64,000 nt of DNA from Corinectria fuckeliana (lineage: Eukaryota > Ascomycota > Sordariomycetes > Hypocreales > Nectriaceae). Below are positions 22,036 through 33,263 of the stretch, in pieces. Positions within the stretch are counted from its first letter, which is position 1, and the number at the start of each line of letters is the position of its first letter. Under the pieces are notes generated by a model, which was not told the DNA's origin, did no database searches, and was given only the letters and a program-made list of their open reading frames with translations. The DNA is taken from the NCBI GenBank assembly GCA_019137255.1, contig WPDH01000016.1, positions 1-64,000 on the forward strand, given 5' to 3'. The position numbers and the translations under genes were made by a program.

Positions 22036-23087
22036 TTAAACCTCCTCGAGAACACGCTCCTTGAACTCCCGCTCAACCTTCTGGCCCTGGTCATCCGTAC
22101 CCGACTCGCCGTGGAGAGCCATCAAGGCTCCGAGGTCGAACTTGGGCTGCTTCAACAGCTTGACCTTGCGGATGTGGACCTAGCAGGGGGAACCAAGTCA
22201 GCGCGAGGGCCTAAGAAGATTTCGACACACACTATTCGGAATCGTATAATCCTGGGGTATGGTTCCGACTTACATTCTGCAGAGGGTAGATACCCTGGGT
22301 GGACTTCTCAATCTCGCGGCCAATGACCTCGGGAATGAGCTTGGAGGTGAGCTGAGTGAGGGTGCAGCTTGAAGCTTCGCGCTGGATGATCTCGGTCATC
22401 TTGCGTCGGATGGCCCGAATCTGCGACGAGGCAGCGTATGTGGTCTTCTTGATCTGGTTGGGACGTCGCTTGGTGAAGGCGATGGCGAAGAGGCGGATGA
22501 GGTAGTCGTCGGTGGTCTTGACGGTGACGTTGGCCTCAATGAGAGTCTGCCACTTTCGTACGAGGGATCGCAGCTTGTCAGAGGTGAAGTCGAGGCCGTG
22601 GAAAGCAGTCAGGCAGTTCTTGCCCTGGACCTCATCGATGCGGAGGCGGACCTTGCGGAACGCGTGGTCCTCATCCTTCTGGAGATCGGCGAGCGAGACC
22701 TCGACGATACGGCCCTTGAGGGCGTCGTTGGCGTTCTTGAGACCGGTGGTTCGGTTCACCAGGGTCTTGCCGACACTGCAAATTGAAACCGGTTAACCAC
22801 TTATTCCCATAATTTCAGTCGTGTGCTCGATTCGCGGCGCTACTTACTCTCGGACGTTGAAGGGGTTAGGGGCCTAGGATAATCGAGTCAGCAAAACCAT
22901 CGCCGGTGCGCATTGCGTTGCCCAAGCACTGACCTTGATCGAGTACCAGTCCTTGCGGGAGAAGGGGTCCACGGTCTTCTTCTTGAGGCCCTTCTTGCCC
23001 TTAGAGAGTCTCTTGTTCCTGCGGCGCGTGTGAGAAAGTGATCCAAAGTCATAGGTGGTGCCGTCAAGCTCACTTTCCAACCGCCAT
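22036..23087 (-). CDS. RPS1: 40S ribosomal protein eS1 (S3Ae)
   Basis: Five exons, 23087-23074, 23018-22934, 22873-22848, 22775-22274 and 22179-22036, give 256 residues, the normal length for this small-subunit protein. The start has the expected MAVGKNKRLSKGKKGLKKK, with the first intron after codon four; a short first exon is usual for ribosomal protein genes. Other landmarks are DPFSRKDWY, RIVEVSLADLQ, FHGLDFT, FTKRRPNQIKKTTYA and the C-terminal KFDLGALMALHGE. eS1 sits at the 40S platform and is needed for small-subunit assembly and translation initiation. All splice sites are GT-AG. Confidence 0.97.
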
Positions 23088-24281
23088 GTTTGCTGGCTTA
23101 TTCGTGAACCGTTGGAGAACGTAGGTGTCGGCTTGAGGATTGGTGGAGGGGCGAAATAATTTCAATTTCTTGTGTGCATCAGCTTAGGTCTAAGCGAAGC
23201 AGACAAAATTCACGGTCCAGGATTTTTCCGGCACTAGTGGCTTCTGTGGGCGTGGCCCCAGATCACGTGACTAAAAATTCAACAACACATTCTGGAATTT
23301 CCACATCGCCGTTGTACATAGACTCATTCTTGGCCGAAACGAACACATACGACCATAGCTCTCAGAAAATACGGGATCCCGTCTGCTCTCCCTTAGTCAA
23401 GCTGAGAAGCGGCGAATTAGTACTCGGGTCGGTGACGACCGGGGAATCCTCGCTGTTGTATGTTCTTCTGTTTTTTTGCCATTTCTACCTCTTATCAATC
23501 CTATTTTCTTTTTGGACCGACGCAATAGAGAGATGCATGGGGCTGAAATCCAGTCATTCTTCTTTCAGCTCACATTGTGCGTGGCAGCACATGTTTCCCA
23601 ACACCCTCACGCTTGGTGTCTGAGTAGATCACATAAACTGGAAGTTTCTGGTCATAATTAGCACAATATCAGGGGCATCACAACGTTACTCGGTTTTCTT
23701 GTATGGGGCAACACTTCGCACGCGACTGAGATTATTCAAGCTACTCCCAGAGTCCTGACTCACTACTCATGTTCCTCTTGCAATCAGGGCGATACTGGCT
23801 GTGTATGTTCATCCAACCGTCATGCTCACAACTAGTTTGAGCCTCTAGCAGTATGGGTACGCCCCATCCTCCCTCGATAGCGGCTGGACTCTGTTGGTTG
23901 TGTTTTATACCCAACCCTCCTCGGAAAGAGGCATCTCTCTCCCCTGTCGTGTTATAGCGTGATATTTCATGAAGGCCTCAATGAGAAGAGTTATCGCTCT
24001 CACTGTCTCACAGCTTGGGATGGAACATGTCCTTCCAAGTCCCTTGGCCTCTAGCATATACGGGTAGGTCCGTGACGATGTCGTTAGCGACGGATGACGG
24101 AACGATGCTCCCTCCGAGTCCATGGCCTTGATGCCACCCTCTTTTTCAAGTAGCTGTCAGTGGGAGGCGTATCGCCTATCTGGTGCTCTGCGCGTTGCCT
24201 GAACGAATTTCTTCGTTTATGTTGTTTTCGGTCCGCCTCTTTTTCAAGAGGTTATCCGCAACCCCCCTTCCATGCGTCATC
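23088..24281. other. Intergenic region upstream of the eS1 gene
   Basis: The proximal part must carry the eS1 promoter. The rest has normal composition with only short, unrelated open frames on both strands. I see no gene, RNA or repeat in it. Confidence 0.5.
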
Positions 24282-24773
24282 TCAGTCGTCGGTGTCTTTG
24301 TCGAGATCCTGCTTGTCCCGGTGCCAGTCGTCGAAACTTGGGAAGCTGAAGTAGTACCCTTGTCTCGAGTTAGTCTTCAAGTCGATACTCGAATCAGGAC
24401 GAGCTCCCAGCGACGTACCCGACGGCGAGTCAACCAAGACGACATCTTGACAGCTGGTGGGCGAAGTCTCGGAATCCCCGCGACATATCATGATGGCGTC
24501 AACCTGGTGGGAGATGGGTTCTGGGGCAGAGGAGTGCTCGAGGTGAGTGGGTGATGACGGAGAGTAGACAGCGACCCGGGTGAGCAGGTCTGTCGCCTTC
24601 TGCGGCGAGCTGGAGCTGGCCAGAGGACCTCGGATAGCATTGGACGTGGTGATGGAGGGCTCAGTGGCACTGGACCGCAAGAGCCGGGGCCGCTGACGAG
24701 AAGCGTTGTGCGAGGACGAGTCACGTCGGTGTACCCTCATGGCATTGCGGGTATCTCGAGAAAAAGATGCCAT
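24282..24773 (-). CDS. Small fungal protein with YYFSFPSF C-terminal motif, unknown function
   Basis: The unspliced frame from 24773 codes 163 residues. A better model removes an intron at 24359-24418 (GTACGT donor, CTAAC branch site, AAG acceptor). The exons 24773-24419 and 24358-24282 then code 143 residues and join a Ser/Pro-rich body directly to GYYFSFPSFDDW near the C-terminus. The start ATG has a strong context (CAGCCATGG). The N-terminal part is Arg/Ser-rich and probably disordered, with no membrane segment or catalytic motif. I think the aromatic C-terminal motif recurs in other fungal proteins of unknown function, but I cannot check this here. The opposite strand also has a 123-codon frame, which looks less protein-like. 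Confidence 0.5.
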   Translation of the reverse strand: MASFSRDTRNAMRVHRRDSSSHNASRQRPRLLRSSATEPSITTSNAIRGPLASSSSPQKATDLLTRVAVYSPSSPTHLEHSSAPEPISHQVDAIMICRGDSETSPTSCQDVVLVDSPSGTSLGARPDSSIDLKTNSRQGYYFSFPSFDDWHRDKQDLDKDTDD

Positions 24774-26326
24774 GGCTGGTATCGATCGACAACTACTTTG
24801 GTATTCGTAAATCCCCAGGTTGGCCCCTAAACTAGTAGGTAGACGGATAGTCGGACGGGTAGGCCTGACTGGTTCACTGGAGATGGGCCTGGTGCAACAA
24901 TAACGACCTGCACATTGGAGAGAGTTGCCTGTGGGGTTCGCTCTGCATCAGAGTGGGTGGGTGAGTGTAGAAAGTGCAGGTGATGGCGATGGCGACGGCG
25001 ACGGTGATGGTGACGGACGGTAGTGATGAGAATGACAATTAAGAACAAGAATGAGAATTGAGAATAAGAATAACAATGGAAACAATAAGCGAAAGAAGTC
25101 GGTGGTTCCGGAGGTGGTGGGAATATCAACCTCGGCGGCATCGGAAAAGAAGAAGAACAGGCTCCCAGCAGCCATCCACTATCCACCATACACCATACAC
25201 CACCACGGCCCATCACGCAACAGGTCCCCCCAGGAGGGAGAGACGTGCTGGCCTACCTGCTCGCCACTTGTCGGCTCATCGCTGCATCGGGGGCTTGGGT
25301 GTCAACTAGGCCTACCCAGACTATGTGTCTCGAGTTGTTTGGCCCCAGCATCCCTGGCTCAGGCGGCGCTGGGGCCCGGGGCCTGCAGGCCGACTTGCCG
25401 TGCACGCGCATGCGGGGATTCTCCAGCACCACGAGGCCATCGAGGCCAGTCAGAGCTGGGCCGAGTGGATAGAAGGACGCGCCCCCCGTCAGCCAAAAGG
25501 TCGGTAAGGGACGTTCGGGGCAGCTGGGGGAGCAACTAGCTTGCTTGGATGGGAGGAGCTTAGGAGCAGCGTTGGGAGTAGCGTTAGGAGCAGCCATGTA
25601 CCGTCGCGTTGCTACCCAACCTCCCGAAGTGTGTTGAGGTGTCCAAGTATGAATGGGGGGGATCTGGTCAGGGTGCGTCGAGCATCGTATGGTGGTACCT
25701 GAACACCACTTCCCGAGAAAATGGGTACCTGCGCGCATGGGACTCGCATGGGACTCGCATGGGACTCGTCAGCCATCCACCCCGGTCCGTCAGCACGTCC
25801 ATGCTCGATAACTAAGTAATACCTATTCCCCTCAACCTCATTGATGAGCAGATTTACCGCCCGCGTGGTACTAGCACCCGACCTGAACAATAATATGACT
25901 GCATTTTGAACTACTAGATAAAAAGCCTGGGGTAACCTTCTGAAATCGGACTGCGTTGAGGCTTCGTCGTTCCAAAAGTTTCAGGTGCGATGGCATTGTG
26001 GGGGACATGTCTCTTCCATCTCTTCCATCTCGGGCTACCACCTAAGTAAGCTATCCAAAGCCGGGCCTTTGTGTAGGTCGTCGCCACTACAATACTACCC
26101 TTTAACCTTAGGCTCTTCGTACGGCACCGCACGTTATCAGCTCCAACACACCCCCAAACGCAACGGTGGGCGGATGGAACCGTCCGCGCGCCAGTACGAC
26201 GTGCAGGTTTGCCCACTGCTTACGCAGTCAACTGCCGCCACCCCAATCGTCCCAGAGGTCCGTCGCTTAGTGGTCGAAGCTACCATCGGAATCAGCAGTG
26301 CAAATAAATCTCCTCGACTGACTTTC
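24774..26326. other. Intergenic region with low-complexity sequence
   Basis: The region includes a GGYGAT-type microsatellite (24979-25019) and an A-rich tract of GAGAATAAGA-like copies (about 25025-25100). Several open frames of 80-190 codons exist, but their proteins are low-complexity or unrelated to any family I know. I call no gene here. Confidence 0.45.
24979..25019. repeat. Hexanucleotide GGCGAT/GGTGAC-type microsatellite
   Basis: About six imperfect copies of a GGYGAY unit lie in tandem upstream of the small YYFSFPSF gene. Confidence 0.7.
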
Positions 26327-28873
26327 TTACTCTTCCCAGATTCTGCCCTGGACTGCCTGGAGCTCCTCGGCTGTCATTCGTTTGCCTGTCGTGAAGTAGC
26401 CTTGACAGACACTATGTTAGCGCCCGACCTTCGCCGCCTGCATATTTCGAACTCACCAGCCGTGATCTTAGCATCAATCTCAACTCTCGAGTCGGCTGGA
26501 ATCAACTCGTCGGGAAGTTCCACCCGCTCATGGATGGGAATGCTGGTCGCTCGTTAGTCCGGCCGCCCTCTGCATAGCCCAGTCATCTCCATGGACTCAC
26601 CCTTGGCCAACAATGGCATCGTGCTTCATGCTGTGGGTTCTGTTAGCTGTCGGGATTCACCAACGCTTCAGCTCGAGTGGCCCTTACTTGCTCATGCTCA
26701 GCATTCTGTCAATCTTCTTGATGCCCAGCCAATGAAGGATATCTGGCATCAAAGCCTGGAATCGCATATCCTTGACACCCGCAATGTTTTCGGTTCGCTT
26801 GAAGTAATCCGAGGCTCGATCGGCCCCACGCTTGCGGGCGTTGTAGACCACTGTGCCCATGTCAGCTCCGCGGCCTTGAATCTCGACGTCCTTGCCTTGG
26901 CCGAGGCGGAACTCTGCTGCACTCACAATACTGCGTGGCGTTAGCTCTACTGATGCATCCACCGCAGGACAGGATTGACCATCATACCTTGGTGACTTCT
27001 CCCAATGCTCGGCCCTCCTTTCGGAAGTAAATGACGACGCCACTTCCGCCATTCTGGGCTTCCTTGACTGCCTCCTCGATACCGAAAATAAGATAAGGCC
27101 GGCAAGTACAAATATCAGATCCGAAGACGTCGCTTCCGTTGCACTGTATTTGGTAAGTCAAGTGGAAGGACGTCCATCCGTTGGCACATACCTCATCGTG
27201 GACCCTCAGCGACAGCCGAGCAGACGCATCCGACATCTTGGCGGGGTCACCAAAACAATAAACCGTAAGGCCGCCTAAGGATGTTAGCAGACGACAACCA
27301 TGGTCCTGAATAGCCTGTGCCCTTGAGACTCACCGATTGGGGGCAGAAAGACTTTGATGTCAGCACGAGTGATCAACTTTGGCTTATTAGTCACCAGAAT
27401 CACCATACTATAAGGGCCTCATACCTCTGGATAGCTCCCGCCAGTATGTTCAAACAAAGACCGTCGCAAGGTTCCCTCATCTATCACATATCAGTACTTG
27501 AAGTTATTGAGATAAGATTGGTCCATACCAATTCCGAATCTTTCCGCAACACCAGGAAGATACCAGACCTAGAGCACAGCGGTTAGTACAGCAGAGCGCA
27601 TACGGTGAATGTATACGTACAGGCTCAACTGCAAACTTTGTAACGGCTAGTTCGCCAAGTTCGTTAAGGCACACCTTGCCGTCAGGAATACTATGGCGAG
27701 TTAGCTACGATAACGAGCTACCAAACAGACTAAACACACAGTCGGCCAGCCTTGACACTTTCCGCAAGTTCCGGCAACTAATTCAAGCTTTAGTTACTAT
27801 TTCGGAGCTTATATTCACGGGGTAGTTTCTCTTACCTTCATATGGGCCTTGGTGATGGCGATAGTGGGTCGAATGTCGACTACAACACCTCGTCAGCCAA
27901 CCATTCAAGCTTGTCTAGGACTTTAGAGAGGTACTGTTGTCCTGCCCCATGATATCCTTGAAGATCCATGGAGCTAGGTGGCCCCAAGGGTCCATTGCCA
28001 CAATCTTTTCACGGCCTCCCCATTGAGGGAAAGGGCCAACATCAGTTGTGGGCTCGGTGTTGGTATAGTCAGGCCTGTGTGAACATGTAAGCTCCCCCCC
28101 ATACTTCCATACAGAGGTGAAGCAACAAACTTGTGGTCACTGTCGAGTTCCTTGCTAGCCACTGCCAGGGCGTAGTAAATCGAGTATGAGCCGCCACTAG
28201 TATGTTATCTTAGCAAAACCGCGATTCTTCACAAAAGGTGGCGGATACCTACTGGGCTGAAGAAGTGAATTAGCTCATGCGCATAGCTTACGGTAAGAAT
28301 CAGACTAACCTCCAATGGCTGTTCAATGATAGCGATCGTCAGCAAACCCGTATTCACTTCAAGAGGCGTGCATCGACGCACCGTTTCGGCGGCGGATGGT
28401 GGAAGGCGCCCTCGAGACCACAATTGGTCCACGTTTCTGCGGATCCGGATTTCCCCAGTCCATCGGAAGAGGATTGATTCCGATCTGCTTGGGATATGTA
28501 CTGACTAAAATCAGCGCCCAAATGGAAATCACAAGACAAACAAGGAAGAGTCCTACGTCAGGATGATGCGAGACGTGTAGCCTGGACGTTGTCCGGAAGC
28601 GGTTGGCGAGGACGACGGCGCTGCTTGCTGGATGGCTGCGGTTTCAATTGAGGAGTCTGGCACGGTTGACTCGGTCGCGCCGCCCTCGGTGCTGGATTTT
28701 AAATCGAACACACTGGGGACTGGGGCGGCGATTGCGATGACGCCTCCATCGTCTTGACCGTCGACCACGGGTTTGGCGGACAGGGATTCCACGGCATTGA
28801 GAAGGAGGGATTGCGTCCGTTGAATTTCCCGAAGAGCGTCCAAGACTCCAGGTTGCTGGTCACTAGACGCCAT
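26327..28873 (-). CDS. URC1: URC1: GTP cyclohydrolase II-like uracil catabolism protein, 19 exons
   Basis: Nineteen exons read from 28873: 28873-28557, 28500-28382, 28318-28310, 28256-28253, 28196-28131,28074-27935, 27879-27836, 27777-27740, 27690-27621, 27568-27529, 27480-27425, 27376-27334, 27274-27192, 27143-26988, 26930-26927, 26850-26688, 26630-26601, 26542-26457 and 26400-26327. They sum to 1542 bases, 513 residues. The C-terminal half is a GTP cyclohydrolase II fold with a zinc-type triad C-x10-C-x-C (C344, C355, C357), then VVIYFRKEGRALGE and the VYNARKRG region. The N-terminal half (TTYPKQIGINPLPMDWG ... DIRPTIAITKAHMK) is specific to the URC1 family, defined in the yeast pyrimidine-catabolic URC pathway, so this is not the riboflavin enzyme. 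Exons 3, 4 and 15 are 9, 4 and 4 bases, and each is needed to restore conserved residues. Confidence 0.93.
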
Positions 28874-30476
28874 AGCGAGACGTCGTTGATCGTGGTGAGG
28901 AGGCAAGGGGAGGCTGTCCACGGTAAGCGATGGGAGGGGAGGGGGAGTGTTTGGAGGAAAAGAGACGTCGATGTAGGTAAAAGAACGATTCCAGGTGTCC
29001 AACAGAGGGTGAACAAAGGAGGTAGGATTACGATTTAGAAAAGAGAAAGGAGGAGGGACGGCAAGAAAAGGAAGAAATGGGACAGAGCCGACAAAGCTGG
29101 AAGAGCGGTCGACGGGCAACTTGAGGTAAGGTACGTAAGTAGGTCCCGTCGTACTACCTAAAGGTACCTTGTGTTCCCTGAAACCAGCCTCACCTCACAC
29201 CAATCGACGTATCACGCGGGAACACACACCGACCTAATTCTTGACCGTGGACAGCTCTCCTACCGGGGTCGGTCGCCGCCTACCAGATGCATGTCTCACG
29301 TACTACCACCACTATAATGAGGCCCCCGTGTACTTCCTTCGAAGCGTTCGAGCTCAGGTACCGACAGCCAAATCTTGGATTACTACTAGTACCTTAGCCA
29401 GCTTCCTAAATCCGGAAAGCGCGGGAGCTCTCCGGACCGAAAGATACGACAAACTGTCAGGTATCTCATTAGAGGCTCCTACATACTAGATTAGTAGCTA
29501 CCTGTAGTACCTGCCAGCGAAGCACGATAAGACACCACATGATAACCGGAAAGGCGGGATGCTGAACTTCCAAGCCTCGCCCCCACTACGGGCGGAGCTA
29601 CCCCGCCAAATCGCAGTCCCATGCAGCACCCTGCGACCGATTCCGGACCTTATCTTAGCCATAGCCCGAGCATGGGTCCGGACCTCGACGAAGTACGGCG
29701 TCTTGTTAGGAGACTGCCATTCCTCCTCTCATCCAAAGACGACTAAGTAATCAGCCAGTGCGCAGTACCACGTACACCTGTTAAGGTTCAGGCCGAACTG
29801 GAATCCATGGCGCCTCCCGTCGTCGCTGATCCCGATCAGCTGCCCAGGCGCCTCTTAAACTGTCGTCCATCGGGGCGGAGCGGGGCGCTATAGGGAGGCA
29901 ACCCGGAGCTCGCCGCCGGCGGGACGGGGCTCGGCGCCTCCCCCGCTTAATGCATGCGCTAGCGAGAGCGACCACAATCTCGCGGAGCATCTCTCGAAAT
30001 GGTATCTAGGTGCATACCTATTGTAATAGGGAGTGTTGCTATGCGCACAACAACTTTTGCTCTTGGCACGAACAAAATAGTTTGGCTTAAAATGGGTAGG
30101 TCAGCCCGTGCACAGTACTTTAATGTATCCTTTACAGCTAAAAAGAAATTCTTATTAATTCGTAGTAAATACCCTAAGTTTGCAACGAGCTTATTAGTAA
30201 ATCTAGAAATTTTAAATTTAAATAAATGTTTGTTGGTATTTTATTAAAGCTATATAATAATAGCTTGAGATGCGAAATATCTGTAGAATCTTAGTATGTA
30301 TTTTGTTCGTGCCAATACTTGCTAGGAGCACGTGCACTGAAAAGCGGCTTCCATACTGATAAGATAAGGCACACGACCCCAGCGCGTGTTTGTTCCACTA
30401 GGAAGCCAATAGTTGACATCAGCACGACATCGCAACTCTTCTTGGACTTGCGGCGCATCGATCTGCCGACGTCACC
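28874..30476. other. Intergenic region between divergent URC1 and ELF1
   Basis: The 1.6-kb region must contain both promoters. It holds one small element with 17-base inverted termini (listed separately) in an AT-rich setting. Upstream of URC1 an open frame runs in phase to 29119, but the conserved-looking start is the ATG at 28873. No other gene was recognised. Confidence 0.5.
30063..30315. mobile_element. MITE-like element with perfect 17-base inverted termini
   Basis: TTGGCACGAACAAAATA at 30063-30079 is repeated exactly in inverted form at 30299-30315, bounding 253 bases. The interior is AT-rich and contains a smaller palindrome near 30247-30265 (AAGCTAT...ATAGCTT). No transposase is encoded. 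I could not find a convincing target-site duplication next to the termini, so the superfamily is open. It is probably a non-autonomous DNA element. Confidence 0.6.
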
Positions 30477-31048
30477 ATGGGCAAGCGCAAGTCATCTTCT
30501 AAGCCTATGGGTCCGAAGAGGGTTCGTTGCAGTGTCCGTACGTCTTGCGCCCTCACACTGACGCTTTGCGATCGCAGGCCGACCCGTTACCGACCACCTT
30601 CACATGCCTCTTCTGCAACCACGAGAAGTCCGTCACGGTCAAACTCGACAAGAAAGCCGGCGTTGGACAGCTAGACTGTCGTATCTGTGGCCAAAAGTTC
30701 CAGTGTGCCGTCAACTGTGCGACCCGCCCTACCTAAAGCCTCAGGCGCATATTCTCTCCTACTAACACCCAACTAGATCTCTCCGCCGCAGTAGATGTCT
30801 ACGGCGAGTGGGTTGATGCTGCTGGTATGCTCCGGGACTTGCTACTCCTCGCGCACGAGTTTAGTCGCTAACTGTTCTTACTAGATGCCGTAGCCAAGGA
30901 GGACAATGCCGGGGCTGGCTATGGTGGCACTTCCCGAACAACCGGGGCCGGGCGTGCGGTGGGCGGCCGATCTACCAACGACGACGACGACGACGAAAGA
31001 CGGTCACATGATGGCGATGGAATTGCGGCAGATGACGATGAATACTGA
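30477..31048 (+). CDS. ELF1: Transcription elongation factor ELF1, zinc-ribbon protein
   Basis: Four exons, 30477-30521, 30578-30716, 30777-30824 and 30885-31048, give 131 residues. The start MGKRKSSSKP and the zinc ribbon with C25-x2-C28 and C49-x2-C52 (CLFCNH ... DCRICGQ) are diagnostic. The conserved YLSAAVDVYGEWVDA follows across two introns. The C-terminal tail is Gly/Asp-rich and acidic (NDDDDDE ... ADDDEY), as is common in fungal homologues. ELF1 binds RNA polymerase II and helps it pass nucleosomes. It is tail-to-tail with the uracil phosphoribosyltransferase gene, only 115 bases away. Confidence 0.95.
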
Positions 31049-31163
31049 ACGTTGCTTTGAACGACTGCTTCGACCCCAATGCTTGTTCCAACCCGTACCC
31101 GACGCTGCGCGCTTCTACCCTGGCAATATGGACTAGGACTTGACCACCACACCTGGATTTGCA

Positions 31164-32135
31164 TCAGATGGTATAAAACCTGTCCCCAAAGTCTCCGAGG
31201 CCGGGGACTATGTAGCTGTCGAAAGGTCAGCATGCGCATAAATGGGATATGGTTTTCGTACTTCTTCTCATCCAAGCCCTGCGTTCATCGGTTAGTCAAC
31301 AGGAACCAGAGACCACATGAGAAGCAGTTTGACGCACCTGGTCAATGAAGGCAGTGACGACTCTCAATCGGGGGAACTTGGCGGAAAAGGCTCTCACGCC
31401 TTCGGGGCTAGCAATGAGATTTAGAAAAAGAATATGATCCTCGGGCACACCCCGGGCCATAAGGACCTGGACCGCCATGGTAGCAGATCCGCCTAAGACT
31501 TTGGTGTTAGTACAGAAATTCAGGGATAGTATGGGAGATAGACAACGAATGAGAGTTCCATACCTGTGGCAAACATGGGGTCTAGGAGAAGGACCCAACG
31601 TTCGGCAATGTCCTCGGGGAGTTTGTCGTAGAAGAGTTTGGGCTGTGCCGTCTCCTCGTCACGCTGGATCAGGATCTTGCCGATACGGACGGAGCGGCAG
31701 CAGTCGCGGAGGCCCTGCTCCATGGCTTCGCCGGCCCGCATAATAGACACGCCGCAAATCTTACCCTGGAACATAAGACCATTGTAGGTCCGGCCTACCG
31801 GGGTGGTGACAGTGTGCTCGATAACAGGCAAATGGTTGAGACCCTCCTCCACCAGCAGACGAATGATCCGATTAGAATAGAAGATGAAATCCGCTCGGTC
31901 GGTAGTCTTGCTACGGATCATCCTAGACCGTTATTTAGTACGGCGGCGAGGTAGACCGGCGACGGCGGGAAACCTACGACAAGAGAGCTATGAGCTGGGG
32001 TGTCTGGGGTAGCACGTGGACGTTTTCCAGGCCGACATCGACAGACACGGTGGCACTAGGCTTCTGGTTCTGCGCCCGATATACTGGCCCGACAGATTGC
32101 GTGGGCGGCGCCTGGGAAGTCGTCTTGTCCGTCAT
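31164..32135 (-). CDS. FUR1: Uracil phosphoribosyltransferase
   Basis: Five exons, 32135-31978, 31922-31564, 31492-31338, 31278-31262 and 31215-31164, give 246 residues. The enzyme makes UMP from uracil and PRPP. The conserved MIRSKTTDR, GVSIMRAGEAME, the PRPP-binding loop LLLDPMFATGGSA (an intron falls within the two glycines) and the uracil-binding C-terminus GLGDFGDRFY are all present. Exon 4 is only 17 bases and joins in phase to give EKNYIVPGLG. In the yeast URC pathway an enzyme of this kind (URC6) feeds uracil into catabolism, so nearby URC1 is of interest. The gene is divergent from the WAPL gene. Confidence 0.96.
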
Positions 32136-33263
32136 GGCGGCTAGTAGGTGAACTGATGGTGGAGACGGCACGGGGGAGTATAGAAGCGAAGGAGGGGGAG
32201 GAAAGGGTCCAGCACAGCGTTGAGGTGGCTACACCAAGAGTCCAGGTCAGACAGAACCTTAAGACGCAATTCCAGGCCAGAAGAGCGAGAAAGAGCCACA
32301 GGGTTTTCCACGGAAAAGCAGGGAAAGCGGGTTATGAGGAGAGAGGAGGAGTCAATCAAGTATCAACGTGACCATAAGCCTTGAAAGCAAGCTCATAGAG
32401 CTTCAGCTGGAACTCTGGCTCTTATCGAGGCTTAGGTCGTGAATATGCGAGAAACGGGGGGCGGGAGCGCCAAGCCCTGCAGCGCGGGGGCTTCCAGCGA
32501 CAGCAAGTATCTATGGATTAGATGCATGAACTAGGGCGCCCGGAGCCCACCGCACATTCCACTGATAACAACCATCTCGGCGACCTGAGGAGAAAGACTC
32601 CGCCTCTGGTTCGACCTACAGGACACCATGCCGAGGTACTGGTACCCAGACCAGATTTTAATACATTCTAGGTAGGTTGCTAAACGTTGGACTAACTACT
32701 AAGGCTGTCAGGGAAGACACCTGTTTAATGGCCAGGTAAGCCATCGCCATCTAGTCAACCGGCGGATACCGACCCTAATTGAAGGTACCCGACGAATACT
32801 CTCTGTCCATCCCCCAGCCTACCTTATACTACCACTAGTAGTAGTAAGAAGTAGTAAATAGCGTGTGAGTACTGACCTACTTACCTAGGTACCTAAGTAC
32901 TGCTGGTAGCACGTAACAATCCCACAGTGCACGGGCAGCAACTGGAACCGTTGCCAGTGATGGACTGTTAGTGGGGGCCTTCTCGCAACCTGCATTGTCA
33001 CTGTCACTCGCACACGGACTGACGTGTAGGTGCTAGAGCCGTACGTAACATCAACCACGGATTTGTCTGACACGAGCCAGCCACCTCCAAACGTCGCCTC
33101 CGTCAAAGTCTCAACTTCAACTCCTTGCATCGAATTGCACCACCACGCGCGCTCTAAGCTCGGGCCCGACAACTCTCGCCTCCCTCGCTCGACCTCAACG
33201 CTTCGCTCATTTATGGACTAGACCTAGCATTTCGCCGCCAGCGTAGTACAGGGCTTGGTCGCG
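32136..33263. other. Shared upstream region of uracil phosphoribosyltransferase and WAPL genes
   Basis: A 1.1-kb divergent promoter region. It has scattered CTACTA/GTAGTA stretches near 32820-32860 but no coding signal and no repeat with clear borders. Confidence 0.5.

Noticed and set aside
26688..27274. Calling the cyclohydrolase II-like gene the riboflavin enzyme RIB1
   Set aside because: About 340 residues of URC1-specific sequence precede the cyclohydrolase fold, and the conserved N-terminal blocks match the URC1 family.
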